The notes beneath the pieces were generated by a model that was not told the DNA's origin, searched no databases, and saw only the letters and a list, made by a program, of their open reading frames with translations. Source: Variovorax sp037204085 (GTDB lineage Bacteria > Pseudomonadota > Gammaproteobacteria > Burkholderiales > Burkholderiaceae_C). From it: a stretch of DNA of 64,000 bases. Below, in pieces: positions 1 to 8,634 of the stretch (positions are counted from its first letter, which is position 1; every line of letters begins with the position of its first letter). The stretch lies in the NCBI RefSeq assembly GCF_037204085.1, contig NZ_JBBCBW010000003.1:262416-326415 (forward strand), written 5' to 3'. A program made the position numbers and the translations under genes.

Positions 1-252
1 GCGCAGGCCTTCAACGTCACCGCGCCGGGCACACTGGGCCAGGAGGCCTTCACCCGCGTCGCGGCCAGTGTGTTGCATCGCCCCTGCTGGATGCCCACGC
101 CCGCCGCGCCCGTGAAGTGGTTGCTGGGCGAGCAGGCCGACCTGCTGCTCGAAGGCCAGCGCGTAGTGCCGGCGCAGCTGCTGCGCACCGGCTTCCAGTT
201 CATGTTTCCCGATGCCCGCAGCGCCTTGACGGACCTTTGCCGTCCACGCTAG
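1..252 (+). CDS. TIGR01777/YfcH-type SDR epimerase, C-terminal fragment
   Basis: Only the last 83 residues are inside the window; the 5' end is cut by the window edge. The fragment reads like the DUF1731 tail of TIGR01777-family NAD(P)-dependent epimerases: NVTAPGT, then LHRPCWMPTP, then LLGEQADLLLEGQRVVPAQL and a closing GFQFMFPD stretch. In this family the tail follows a Rossmann domain that would lie upstream. The stop (TAG) is only 11 bases before the chosen recG start, so the two may be co-transcribed. The substrate of this family is generally unknown. Confidence 0.8.
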   Translation, partial: AQAFNVTAPGTLGQEAFTRVAASVLHRPCWMPTPAAPVKWLLGEQADLLLEGQRVVPAQLLRTGFQFMFPDARSALTDLCRPR

Positions 253-263
253 AAGCCTTGCCC

Positions 264-2372
264 GTGCCCGCCAAGAAAGAACCGACTCCCCCCGCCGCGC
301 CGGCACAACCGCCCGGTGCCGGCCTGAGCGCCGTGCAGCGCTCGCTGCGCAAGCTCGGCCTGGTGCGCGACATCGATTTCGCGCTCTACCTGCCAATGCG
401 CTACGAGGACGAGACTCGCATCGTGCGGCTGGCCGACACGCGCGACGGCGACATGGCGCAGGTCGAGGGCGTGGTGACCGAATGCGAGGTGGTCTTCCGC
501 CCCCGCCGGCAATTGATTGCCACCATCGACGACGGCAGCGACACCTGCCAACTGCGCTTCTTCAACTTCTACCCTTCGCAGCAGAAACAGCTTGCGGTGG
601 GTGCGCGCGTGCGCGTGCGGGGCGAGGTGCGCGGCGGCTTCGTCGGGCGCCAGATCATGCATCCGACCGTCAAGGCGGCCGGCACTTCGCTGCCCGAGGC
701 GCTCACGCCCGTGTACTCGACCGTGGCCGGGCTCCCGCAGCCCGTGCTCCGGCGCGAGGTGCGTTCGGGCCTGGCACGTGCGGTGCTCGACGAGACGATT
801 CCGGTGCAGATTGGGCTGCGAGGCGCCTGGGACCTGCGCAGTTCGCTGACCTTTCTGCACTACCCCACGCCCGACGTGGCCATGGCCACGCTCGAAGACC
901 ACAGCCATCCCGCCTGGCAGCGCATCAAGGCGGAGGAGTTGTTGGCGCAGCAGCTTTCGCAGCTGCAGGCGCGGCTGGAGCGGGCGGCGCAGCGCGCACC
1001 GGCGCTGCCTTCTTCGACCGAGCCGGAGCCGAGCTCGCTGCATGCGCAATTGCTCGCGGTGCTGCCCTTCGGCCTGACCGGCGCGCAGCAGCGCGTGGGC
1101 GAAGAAATCACGCGCGACCTGGGCCGCGAGATTCCGATGCACCGCTTGCTGCAGGGCGACGTGGGCTCGGGAAAAACCGTGGTGGCGGCGCTTGCCGCGG
1201 CGCGGGCCATCGACGCGGGGTTTCAGTGCGCATTGATGGCGCCGACCGAAATTCTTGCGGCCCAGCACTTCGGCAAGCTGGTGGGCTGGCTCGATCCGTT
1301 GCTGGCCGAGCGGGGCTTGCGCGTGGCCTGGCTCACGGGCAGCCAGAAGAAGAAGGAGCGCGACGCCATGTCGGCCGCGGTGGAAAGCGGCGAAGCGGCC
1401 CTGGTGATCGGCACGCATGCGGTCATTTCGGAAAAGGTGCGCTTCAAGAACCTGGCGCTCGCGATCATCGACGAGCAGCACCGTTTCGGCGTGGCCCAGC
1501 GGCTCGCTCTGCGCGGCAAGGCTGGTGGCCATCTCGAACCCCATTTGCTGATGATGAGCGCCACGCCCATCCCGCGCACGCTGGCGATGAGCTATTACGC
1601 CGACCTGGATGTCTCCACGCTCGATGAACTGCCGCCGGGCCGCACGCCCATCGTCACCAAGCTGGTGGCCGATCACCGTCGCGACGAGGTGATCGACCGC
1701 ATCCAGGTGCAGGTCGAGCAGGGGCGGCAGGTGTACTGGGTGTGCCCGCTCATCGAGGAAAGCGAGGCGGTTGACTTGCGCAACGCGACCGAGACGCGCG
1801 ACGAGCTGGCCGATGCACTGGGCCCCGCGGTCAACGTCGGGCTGCTGCATTCGCGCATGCCTACCGCCGAGAAGCAGGCCGTGATGGCGGCTTTCACGGC
1901 CAACGAGATTCAGGTGCTGGTGAGCACCACGGTGATCGAGGTGGGGGTAGACGTGCCGAACGCCTCCTTGATGGTGATCGAGCACGCCGAGCGCTTCGGC
2001 CTCTCGCAACTGCACCAGCTGCGCGGCCGGGTCGGACGCGGCGCTGCGGCATCGGCCTGCGTGCTGCTCTATGCGCCGGGCGACAGCGGGCGGGTGGGCG
2101 AGGCGGCGCGGGCCCGGCTCAAGGCCATGGCCGAAACCAGCGACGGCTTCGAAATAGCGCGCCGCGACCTCGAGATTCGCGGCCCGGGCGAGTTTCTGGG
2201 TGCGCGCCAGTCGGGCGCACCGTTGCTGCGCTTTGCCGACCTGACCACCGACGTGATGCTGCTCGACTGGGCGCGCGAACTGGCGCCGGTCATGCTTCAA
2301 AAGCACCCGGACCTGGCGCAGCGGCATATCGACCGCTGGCTCGGCACCAAGGCCGAGTACCTGAAGGCATAG
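264..2372 (+). CDS. recG: ATP-dependent DNA helicase RecG
   Basis: RecG remodels stalled replication forks and branch-migrates Holliday junctions. The 702-residue product matches the family length (about 690). An N-terminal wedge/OB region precedes Walker A GDVGSGKT at residues 298-305 and the RecG-type DEQH box at 403-406 (IIDEQHRFG). The second helicase lobe has STTVIEVGVDVPNA and QLRGRVGRG. The GTG at 264 (MPAKKEPT) was chosen because it lies just after the upstream stop; an in-frame TTG at 258 is the alternative, and longer starts would overlap the preceding gene. oxyR follows about 100 bases downstream on the same strand. Confidence 0.96.
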   Translation: MPAKKEPTPPAAPAQPPGAGLSAVQRSLRKLGLVRDIDFALYLPMRYEDETRIVRLADTRDGDMAQVEGVVTECEVVFRPRRQLIATIDDGSDTCQLRFFNFYPSQQKQLAVGARVRVRGEVRGGFVGRQIMHPTVKAAGTSLPEALTPVYSTVAGLPQPVLRREVRSGLARAVLDETIPVQIGLRGAWDLRSSLTFLHYPTPDVAMATLEDHSHPAWQRIKAEELLAQQLSQLQARLERAAQRAPALPSSTEPEPSSLHAQLLAVLPFGLTGAQQRVGEEITRDLGREIPMHRLLQGDVGSGKTVVAALAAARAIDAGFQCALMAPTEILAAQHFGKLVGWLDPLLAERGLRVAWLTGSQKKKERDAMSAAVESGEAALVIGTHAVISEKVRFKNLALAIIDEQHRFGVAQRLALRGKAGGHLEPHLLMMSATPIPRTLAMSYYADLDVSTLDELPPGRTPIVTKLVADHRRDEVIDRIQVQVEQGRQVYWVCPLIEESEAVDLRNATETRDELADALGPAVNVGLLHSRMPTAEKQAVMAAFTANEIQVLVSTTVIEVGVDVPNASLMVIEHAERFGLSQLHQLRGRVGRGAAASACVLLYAPGDSGRVGEAARARLKAMAETSDGFEIARRDLEIRGPGEFLGARQSGAPLLRFADLTTDVMLLDWARELAPVMLQKHPDLAQRHIDRWLGTKAEYLKA

Positions 2373-2475
2373 GGCGGTTTGCGGCGCCGGCGGGCAGCCG
2401 ATGCGGCCTCCTTGCCCGAAAGGCGACCCCAGACCGCGCCCGGTCACACACCCTTGCGCATAATTGACGCAAGCT

Positions 2476-3441
2476 ATGACTCTCACAGAACTCAAATACA
2501 TCGTCGCAGTAGCCCGCGAACGGCACTTCGGCAAGGCGGCAGAGGCCTGCTACGTCTCCCAACCGACGCTGTCGGTGGCCATCAAGAAGCTCGAGGACGA
2601 GCTCGAGGTCAAGCTCTTCGAGCGCAGCGCGGGCGAAGTAACCGTTACGCCGCTGGGCGAGCAGATCGTGCAGCAGGCGCAAAGCGTGCTCGACCAGGCC
2701 GCCAGCATCAAGGAAATTGCCAAGCGCGGAAAAGACCCGCTGGCCGGGCCCCTGAACCTGGGGGTGATCTACACCATCGGCCCGTACCTGCTGCCCGATC
2801 TGGTGCGCCAGGTGATTGCGCGCACGCCGCAGATGCCGCTGGTGCTGCAGGAGAATTTCACCGCCAAGCTGCTCGAAATGCTGCGAGCCGGCGAGATCGA
2901 CTGCGCGATCATGGCCGAGCCGTTTCCCGATACGGGCCTGGCCATGGCACCGCTCTACGACGAGCCGTTCATGGCGGCGCTGCCCGTGAAGCACAAGTTC
3001 GCGGACCGGGAATCGGTGACCTCCGACGAGCTGCAGAACGAAACCATGCTGCTGCTGGGCACCGGCCATTGCTTCCGCGACCATGTACTGGAGGTGTGCC
3101 CCGAGTTCGCCCGCTTCTCGAGCAATGCCGAGGGCATTCGAAAAAGCTTCGAGGGCTCGTCGCTCGAAACCATCAAGCACATGGTGGCGTCCGGCATGGG
3201 CGTGACGCTGGTGCCGCGCCTCTCGGTGCCGGCCGAAGCGCTCAAGCCCAAGGTCAAGGGACGCAAGGAGCCCGAGCAGATGGTGCGCTACCTGCCGGTG
3301 CGCGACGCGCAGGACCGCGACCCGCCCACGCGGCGCGTGGTGCTGGCCTGGCGCCGCACCTTCACGCGCTACGAGGCCATCGCCGCGTTGCGCAATGCCA
3401 TTTATGCGTGCGAGCTGCCGGGCGTCAAGCGGCTGTCATAA
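2476..3441 (+). CDS. oxyR: hydrogen peroxide-sensing LysR-type regulator OxyR
   Basis: LysR-type activator of 321 residues with an N-terminal winged helix (MTLTELKYIVAVARERHFGKA at the start, VSQPTLSVAIKKLEDEL recognition region). The two redox cysteines of OxyR are present at exactly the E. coli positions: C199 in GTGHC and C208 in EVC. They form the disulfide that switches the protein on under peroxide. The ATG at 2476 gives the classical OxyR start; an in-frame TTG twelve bases upstream is less likely. A CATAAT sequence at 2459-2464 could be a -10 element, which would leave a very short leader. dps, a classical OxyR target, is the next gene. Confidence 0.95.
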   Translation: MTLTELKYIVAVARERHFGKAAEACYVSQPTLSVAIKKLEDELEVKLFERSAGEVTVTPLGEQIVQQAQSVLDQAASIKEIAKRGKDPLAGPLNLGVIYTIGPYLLPDLVRQVIARTPQMPLVLQENFTAKLLEMLRAGEIDCAIMAEPFPDTGLAMAPLYDEPFMAALPVKHKFADRESVTSDELQNETMLLLGTGHCFRDHVLEVCPEFARFSSNAEGIRKSFEGSSLETIKHMVASGMGVTLVPRLSVPAEALKPKVKGRKEPEQMVRYLPVRDAQDRDPPTRRVVLAWRRTFTRYEAIAALRNAIYACELPGVKRLS

Positions 3442-3513
3442 GGCTGCCGCAGGAGAGAGCAAACTCGCGAACTTGGCCTACGTGGAGGCCATTCGAATTC
3501 ATTCATCGCTGGG

Positions 3514-3556
3514 ATAGAGTGACGCTGTTGCGAAGCCGCGGGTCGGCTTTCAAAAT
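3514..3556 (+). promoter_or_regulatory. putative OxyR-dependent promoter of dps
   Basis: TTGCGA at 3528-3533 and CAAAAT at 3551-3556 are 17 bases apart, a fair sigma-70 arrangement 39 bases before the dps start. Directly upstream, ATAG-N7-CTGT at 3514-3528 resembles one OxyR half-site (ATAG-N7-CTAT) and touches the -35, the usual position for OxyR activation. The second half-site is not convincing. Confidence 0.4.
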
Positions 3557-3594
3557 AACGGTGTCCCTAAAACTTGAAGAAAGAGTTTCACGCC

Positions 3595-4170
3595 ATGGCA
3601 AAGGATTCGAAGAAAGCGTCGTCGTCCTCTTCATCGGGCAAGGTGCCCAAGAAGGGAGACGCCCTGGTGGCCCAGGAGTCGGGCAGCCGCAATGCGCCGA
3701 TCATCAACATCGGCATCGAGCGCCAGGACCGTGCCGCCATTGCCGAGGGCCTGAGCCGCGTGCTGGCCGACACCTACACGCTCTACCTCACCACGCACAA
3801 CTTTCACTGGAACGTGACGGGGCCGCACTTCAACTCGCTGCACGCCATGTTCATGACGCAGTACACCGAGCTCTGGGGCGCGACCGACATCATTGCCGAG
3901 CGCATTCGCGCGCTGGGTCACTATGCGCCGGGCTCCTATGCCGAGTTCAGCAAGATCGCCACCGTGCCGGATGTGCCGCAGACCCCGCCCAAGGCAATGG
4001 AGATGGTGCGCATTTTGGTGAAGGGCCACGAAACCGTGTCCCGCATCGCGCGCGAGTTCATTCCGGTGGCGGAAGAGGCCGGCGACGACCCGACGGCCGA
4101 CATGCTGACCGCGCGCTGCACGGTGCACGACCAGACCGCGTGGATGCTGCGTTCGCTGCTCGAAGACTGA
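3595..4170 (+). CDS. dps: Dps-family DNA-binding ferritin-like protein
   Basis: Dps forms a dodecamer that binds DNA and oxidises Fe(II) with peroxide to protect the nucleoid. The 191-residue protein has a flexible Lys/Ser-rich N-terminal tail (about residues 1-30), as in DNA-binding Dps proteins, and then a four-helix bundle. Ferroxidase ligands are visible at H71, H83, D98 and E102. The position four residues after H83, normally Asp or Glu, is M87. The ATG at 3595 is preceded by GAAGAAAGAG; the upstream TTG at 3574 has no better support. The gene lies right after oxyR and ends at a clear terminator. Confidence 0.94.
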   Translation: MAKDSKKASSSSSSGKVPKKGDALVAQESGSRNAPIINIGIERQDRAAIAEGLSRVLADTYTLYLTTHNFHWNVTGPHFNSLHAMFMTQYTELWGATDIIAERIRALGHYAPGSYAEFSKIATVPDVPQTPPKAMEMVRILVKGHETVSRIAREFIPVAEEAGDDPTADMLTARCTVHDQTAWMLRSLLED

Positions 4171-4193
4171 GCGGGCGCGAACCCGGACCCCGA

Positions 4194-4220
4194 GAGCGGC
4201 ACAATGGCCGCTCTTTTTTT
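4194..4220 (+). terminator. rho-independent terminator after dps
   Basis: A perfect 7-bp stem (GAGCGGC at 4194-4200 with GCCGCTC at 4207-4213) with a 6-base loop is followed by seven T. It ends ten bases before ubiA, so ubiA needs its own promoter or read-through. Confidence 0.85.
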
Positions 4221-4229
4221 GCCCGCCGC

Positions 4230-5090
4230 ATGCTTGCCCGCCGTTTTGCGCTTTATCTCGACCTGATTCGCTGGAACCGCCCCGCCGGTTGGCTGCTGCT
4301 GCTCTGGCCGACGCTGGGTGCTCTCTGGTTTGCGGCCGAGGGGTGGCCGGGCTGGCACCTGCTGGCCGTGTTCGTGCTGGGCACCATCCTGATGCGCAGC
4401 GCGGGCTGCTGTGTCAACGACGTGGCGGATCGCGACTTCGACCGCCATGTGAAACGAACTGCGCAGCGGCCGGTGACCAGCGGTGCGGTCTCGGTCAGGG
4501 AGGCGCTGGTGCTCGGCGCGGTGCTGGCGTTGCTGGCCTTTGCGCTGGTGCTCACGACCAATCGGGTGACGGTGCTGTGGTCGTTCGCAGCGCTGGCCAT
4601 CACGCTGGTCTATCCGTTCGCCAAGCGCTTCGTTTCTGTTCCTCAGGCGGTGCTCGGCATTGCCTTCAGCTTTGGCATTCCGATGGCGTTTGCGGCGGTG
4701 CAATCCACTGTGCCGGTATTCGCCGCTTGGCTGCTTGCCGGCAACCTGTTCTGGGTGCTGGCCTACGACACCGAATACGCCATGGTCGACCGTGACGACG
4801 ACCTCAAGATCGGCATGAAGACCTCGGCCATCACCTTCGGCCGCTTCGACGTGGCCGCGGTCATGGCGAGTTATGGCCTGTTCCTGGCCGTCTGGGCCTG
4901 GGCTGGCGCCAGCCGGGGGCTCGGCGTGGTGTTTTTCGCCGCCATTGCCATTGCCGCGGTGCAGGCGGGCTGGCACTGGCGGCTGATTCGCGACCGCACC
5001 CGCGACGGCTGCTTCAAGGCCTTCCGGCTGAACCACTGGCTGGGGTTCACCGTGTTCGCCGGCATCGCGGCCGGTTATGCGCTGAGATAG
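4230..5090 (+). CDS. ubiA: 4-hydroxybenzoate polyprenyltransferase (ubiquinone biosynthesis)
   Basis: UbiA attaches the polyprenyl tail to 4-hydroxybenzoate in the inner membrane, the committed step of ubiquinone synthesis. The 286-residue protein is almost entirely hydrophobic helices. It carries both Asp-rich, Mg-diphosphate-binding motifs of the superfamily: NDVADRDFDRHVKRTAQRPV after helix 2 and DTEYAMVDRDDD after helix 5. The ATG at 4230 (MLARRFALYLDLIRWNRPAG) matches the usual UbiA N-terminus. It stands just behind the dps terminator and converges with proC, leaving 22 bases between the two stops. Confidence 0.95.
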   Translation: MLARRFALYLDLIRWNRPAGWLLLLWPTLGALWFAAEGWPGWHLLAVFVLGTILMRSAGCCVNDVADRDFDRHVKRTAQRPVTSGAVSVREALVLGAVLALLAFALVLTTNRVTVLWSFAALAITLVYPFAKRFVSVPQAVLGIAFSFGIPMAFAAVQSTVPVFAAWLLAGNLFWVLAYDTEYAMVDRDDDLKIGMKTSAITFGRFDVAAVMASYGLFLAVWAWAGASRGLGVVFFAAIAIAAVQAGWHWRLIRDRTRDGCFKAFRLNHWLGFTVFAGIAAGYALR

Positions 5091-5112
5091 AGCGATCGTG
5101 AAGCGGGGCCGC

Positions 5113-5970
5113 TCAGGCCTTGCCGAATTCTTCGCCCAGTTCAGCGGCGCGTTGCTGGGCCGCGCGAATGGCGGTCTTGAACTTTGCCTTGACGTCGGCG
5201 CCCTCGAGCGACGTGAGAGCCGCATAGGTGGTTCCGCCCTTCGACGTCACGCGCTCGCGCAGCACCGAGGGCGGCTCGGTGGCGCTGTGCGCCAGCGCCG
5301 AGGCGCCGGTGAAGGTGCCGATCGCCAGCCGCAGGGCCTGGTCGGACGAAAGGCCCATCTCGACGCCGGCCTCGGCCATCGCCTCGATGAAATAGAACAC
5401 ATAGGCAGGGCCCGAGCCGGACATGGCCGTGACTGCGTCCAGCGCGGCTTCGTCGTCGACCCAGAGCAGTTCGCCGGTCGGGGCCAGCAGTTGCGCGACC
5501 AGTGCCCGGTCGGCGGCGTCCACGCCGGCCCGTGCGTAGAGGCCTGTCATGCCCTGTCCGACCAGCGCGGGCGTGTTGGGCATGGCGCGCACCACGCGCT
5601 CGCTGCCGAGCCAGCGTGCGATGCTGCCCGACGGAATGCCCGCGGCGACGCTCAAGTGCAAGGCGTCTTCGGCAAAGGCGCGCACCGGGCGGGCGGCTTC
5701 CGCAAAGGTCTGCGGCTTGACCGCCCACACCACCACGGCGCAGCGCGAGAGAGCCTCGCTCGCCTCGGCCTGCGCGGTGATGCCGAAGGATTGCGCCAGC
5801 TTCTGGCGGGCCTCTTCGAAGGGTTCGACCACCTCGAACGCGTCGGCGGGCGTGCCCTGCTTGATGAGGCCGCCGATGATGGCGCTGGCCATGTTGCCGC
5901 CGCCGATGAAGGCAACGGGAGGAAGCGGTGCCGGCGCGGTGCGGGGCAGGAAAGTGACTGCGATGGTCAT
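5113..5970 (-). CDS. proC: pyrroline-5-carboxylate reductase
   Basis: ProC reduces 1-pyrroline-5-carboxylate to L-proline with NAD(P)H. The 285-residue protein has an N-terminal Rossmann motif (VAFIGGGNMASAI), the VWAVKPQ element, MPNTPALVGQGMTGLYA, and the family signature around AMSGSGPAYVFYFIEAM. This is followed by the C-terminal dimerisation helices with VTSKGGTT. The ATG at 5970 overlaps the stop of the upstream phytase-like gene (5967-5970, ATGA), indicating translational coupling. A start about 17 codons downstream would also fit the family length. Confidence 0.95.
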   Translation of the reverse strand: MTIAVTFLPRTAPAPLPPVAFIGGGNMASAIIGGLIKQGTPADAFEVVEPFEEARQKLAQSFGITAQAEASEALSRCAVVVWAVKPQTFAEAARPVRAFAEDALHLSVAAGIPSGSIARWLGSERVVRAMPNTPALVGQGMTGLYARAGVDAADRALVAQLLAPTGELLWVDDEAALDAVTAMSGSGPAYVFYFIEAMAEAGVEMGLSSDQALRLAIGTFTGASALAHSATEPPSVLRERVTSKGGTTYAALTSLEGADVKAKFKTAIRAAQQRAAELGEEFGKA

Positions 5971-7145
5971 GGTCGGTCGGTGTATTCGAATGCCGCGAAC
6001 TGGGTTGTCTGCAGCGGGTTGAAATTGTCGTCGCTCACCACGACCAACATGCGCTTGCCGCCCGGCAATGCCGGGCCCCAGCAAAGGCCTTCGGTGTTGT
6101 CCAGTCGCGAAAGGCCGAGCGAGGCGAAGTCGGCAACCAGCGTTTTCGCGGCGGGTCGGTGGCTGCCTGCCGCGAGCACGCCGGTATTCAGCACATCGGT
6201 CGCGTCGCGGGTTTCGATCTCGTAGAGGCGCAGCGAGTTTCCGGCGCCAGTGGCGTAGGCGCGCTCGAGCACCAGCATGCGATCGTTGTCGAGCATCAGG
6301 ATCTCGCTGATGCCGTTGTCGGCATGGCTGCCGGGAAGGAGCGGCCGCAGAGGAATCGGGTCGGGAACGTAGGCGATCTGGCGAACGGTGTGGCCGGTTT
6401 CCAGGTCGACCTGAGTCAGGCGGCATGGGCCCCCGGCCGCCTGGGTGGTGGGCACCGGGCCGTCCTGGACCAGGGCGTTCTCCATCGCAAGCCAGGCATG
6501 GCGGCCGTCCGGCGTCACTGCGAGGCCTTCGAAACCCAGGTTGTCGCGCGGACCGCGCTGCCGGGCCGGATCGGGAGTGAACATGGCCGGGAGCGCGAAT
6601 TCGCGCAGCAGGCGACCATCGCGCGCCGATTCATAAAAGCTTGGGCCGAACCCGCGCAACACGTCCCCTTCGCTCACCCAGAGAAGGGTGCCGGTCCCTG
6701 GCCGCAGGCGCAGCGATTCGGGGTCTGCCACCGGGGTGCCCGGCTCGGCGCGGCGCCGGTCAGGCCAAGAGCCTCCGCCGGGTCGTTGCAGCTGCACCAC
6801 ATCTCCCGGCGCTGGCGCCTGCGTCCAGGGCGGGCGCCAGGAGGCGGTATAGAAACGTGCGGGGCTCAAGTCAGATCGGTCATCACATAGGAGCAAGTAC
6901 TCGCTTCCATCTGCGTCGTAGTCGATGCCCGAAAGGCCGCCCGCGGTTGTGCCCTGTATATTCAGCCGGTGCGGCCAGTGGGCTTCCGCAATGCGGCGCA
7001 GCCTTCCCGCCCCTGGCACCGGCACCACCGGGCTCCCGCAGCCACAGAGTCCCGAGCCCATAAAGGCGGCGGCTGCGCCAGCCAGCAGCAGCCGGCGACG
7101 CCCGGGCGACGTGGTTTCCTGAGGGGCTGGAATAAAGGTGCGCAC
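5967..7145 (-). CDS. esterase-like activity of phytase (phytase-like) family protein, exported
   Basis: The protein resembles the phytase-like domain family PF13449. Recurrent pieces are GLSGIDYDADGSEYLLLCDDRSD, then DPESLRLRPGTGTLLWVSEGD, NLGFEGLAVTPDGRHAWLAMEN and DNTEGLCWGP. The N-terminus has a twin-arginine-like run (GRRRLLLAG) and then hydrophobic residues and LCGC, so export by Tat and possibly a lipid anchor are likely. The GTG at 7145 gives 392 residues. An ATG at 7214 would extend it by 23 residues but would place the start inside the divergent rplN promoter, so it is disfavoured. The enzyme activity is not established for this family. Confidence 0.8.
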   Translation of the reverse strand: MRTFIPAPQETTSPGRRRLLLAGAAAAFMGSGLCGCGSPVVPVPGAGRLRRIAEAHWPHRLNIQGTTAGGLSGIDYDADGSEYLLLCDDRSDLSPARFYTASWRPPWTQAPAPGDVVQLQRPGGGSWPDRRRAEPGTPVADPESLRLRPGTGTLLWVSEGDVLRGFGPSFYESARDGRLLREFALPAMFTPDPARQRGPRDNLGFEGLAVTPDGRHAWLAMENALVQDGPVPTTQAAGGPCRLTQVDLETGHTVRQIAYVPDPIPLRPLLPGSHADNGISEILMLDNDRMLVLERAYATGAGNSLRLYEIETRDATDVLNTGVLAAGSHRPAAKTLVADFASLGLSRLDNTEGLCWGPALPGGKRMLVVVSDDNFNPLQTTQFAAFEYTDRP

Positions 7146-7188
7146 GCCGCCAAGTCTAGTTCCAGCGCATTTCCGGGCCAGAAGGCTG

Positions 7189-7217
7189 TTGACAGCCTTT
7201 TGCCTGCGTGCCACAAT
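7189..7217 (+). promoter_or_regulatory. putative sigma-70 promoter of the spc operon
   Basis: TTGACA at 7189-7194 and CACAAT at 7212-7217 have a 17-base spacer. It lies about 145 bases before rplN and drives away from the divergent phytase-like gene. No S10-operon gene stands upstream, so this block needs its own promoter. The leader 7218-7360 shows no uninterrupted reading frame of interest. Confidence 0.6.
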
Positions 7218-7360
7218 CGCTGGCTTCGCTTCAAAAAGGCGAAGCTTTCAGCCCAAAGCGGAAGTGCCTCGAGTGGTTCGAGGTGCAGACGACGGGCCCA
7301 AGACTGACCGCAGCGTCTCCCTCCTGGAGGCGCATCGGTACAAGTTGGGAACTACTAGCA

Positions 7361-7729
7361 ATGATCCAAACTGAATCCCGGCTCGAAGTGGCCGACAACA
7401 CAGGCGCGAAGTCCGTCCTGTGTATCAAGGTGCTCGGTGGCTCCAAGCGGCGTTATGCCAGCGTGGGCGACGTCATCAAGGTCAGCATCAAGGAAGCCGC
7501 TCCGCGTGGTCGCGTCAAGAAGGGCGAGATCTACAGCGCAGTGGTGGTCCGCACCGCCAAGGGCATCCGTCGCGCCGACGGTTCCCTCGTCAAATTCGAT
7601 GGCAACGCAGCTGTGTTGCTCAACGCCAAGCTGGAGCCGATCGGCACCCGCATCTTCGGACCGGTGACGCGCGAGCTGCGCACCGAAAAGTTCATGAAGA
7701 TCGTGTCGCTGGCCCCCGAAGTTCTGTAA
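7361..7729 (+). CDS. rplN: 50S ribosomal protein L14
   Basis: First gene of the spc-type operon. The 122-residue product matches bacterial L14 end to end: MIQTESRLEVADNTGAKSVLCIKVLGG, the GDVIKVSIKEAAPRG loop and the ELRTEKFMKIVSLAPEVL C-terminus. L14 binds 23S rRNA at the subunit interface. The frame stays open upstream to 7208, but the L14 start is the ATG at 7361. Confidence 0.97.
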   Translation: MIQTESRLEVADNTGAKSVLCIKVLGGSKRRYASVGDVIKVSIKEAAPRGRVKKGEIYSAVVVRTAKGIRRADGSLVKFDGNAAVLLNAKLEPIGTRIFGPVTRELRTEKFMKIVSLAPEVL

Positions 7730-7742
7730 GGACAACAACGCC

Positions 7743-8075
7743 ATGAACAAGATTCGCAAAGGCGACCAGGTCATCGTGTTGGCCGGGCGCGACAAAGGCA
7801 AGCGCGGCGTCGTCTCGCTGCGCAAGGACGATTCGCACCTCGTCGTCGAGGGCGTGAACATCGTCAAGAAGCACGCCAAGCCGAACCCCCTCAAGGGTAC
7901 GACCGGCGGCATCGTCGAGAAGACCATGCCCATCCACCAATCCAACGTGGCGATCTTCAATGCCGCGACCGGCAAGGCCGATCGCGTGGGCATCAAGATC
8001 ACCCAGGGTGCTGACGGCAAGCGCGTGGCTGTTCGCGTCTTCAAGTCCAGCGGCGACGAAATCAAGTTCGCCTAA
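7743..8075 (+). CDS. rplX: 50S ribosomal protein L24
   Basis: 110 residues with the KOW-type start KIRKGDQVIVLAGRDKGKRG typical of L24, one of the first proteins to bind during 50S assembly. It follows rplN after 13 bases. Confidence 0.97.
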   Translation: MNKIRKGDQVIVLAGRDKGKRGVVSLRKDDSHLVVEGVNIVKKHAKPNPLKGTTGGIVEKTMPIHQSNVAIFNAATGKADRVGIKITQGADGKRVAVRVFKSSGDEIKFA

Positions 8076-8086
8076 GAGGTACTCAC

Positions 8087-8626
8087 ATGGCACGTCTCCA
8101 ACAACACTATCGCGAAAAGATCGCGAAAGACCTGACGGAAAAGTTCGGCTACAAGTCGCCGATGCAGGTCCCCCGCCTCACCAAGATCACGCTCAACATG
8201 GGCGTGGGTGAAGCTGTCGCCGACAAGAAGGTTCTCGACAACGCTGTCGCCGACCTGACCAAGATCGCCGGCCAGAAGCCCGTGGTCACCAAGTCGAAGA
8301 AGGCTATCGCCGGTTTCAAGATCCGCGAAAACCAGCCGATCGGCTGCATGGTCACGCTGCGTGGCGTGCAGATGTATGAGTTCCTGGACCGTTTCGTGAC
8401 CATCGCGCTGCCGCGTGTTCGCGACTTCCGCGGTATCTCCGGCCGTGCGTTCGACGGCCGTGGCAACTACAACATCGGCGTCAAGGAACAGATCATTTTC
8501 CCTGAGATCGAATACGACAAGGTCGATGCCCTGCGCGGTCTCAACATCAGCATCACGACGACGGCCAAGACCGATGAAGAAGCCAAGGCGCTTCTCGCTG
8601 GTTTCCGTTTCCCGTTCAAGAACTGA
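8087..8626 (+). CDS. rplE: 50S ribosomal protein L5
   Basis: 179-residue L5 with PRLTKITLNMGVGEA, RVRDFRGISGRAFDGRGNYN and the GLNISITTTA C-terminal part. L5 binds 5S rRNA and contacts the P-site tRNA. Its spacing to rplX is 11 bases. Confidence 0.97.
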   Translation: MARLQQHYREKIAKDLTEKFGYKSPMQVPRLTKITLNMGVGEAVADKKVLDNAVADLTKIAGQKPVVTKSKKAIAGFKIRENQPIGCMVTLRGVQMYEFLDRFVTIALPRVRDFRGISGRAFDGRGNYNIGVKEQIIFPEIEYDKVDALRGLNISITTTAKTDEEAKALLAGFRFPFKN

Positions 8627-8634
8627 GGCGAACC

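Noticed and set aside
249..2534. A long open frame (761 codons) antisense to recG
   Set aside because: High G+C makes antisense frames stay open. The product is His/Arg/Gln-rich without any family feature and recG is certain.
7208..7360. N-terminal extension of rplN
   Set aside because: The frame is open, but L14 begins at the ATG at 7361 in all bacteria and the upstream part covers the leader.
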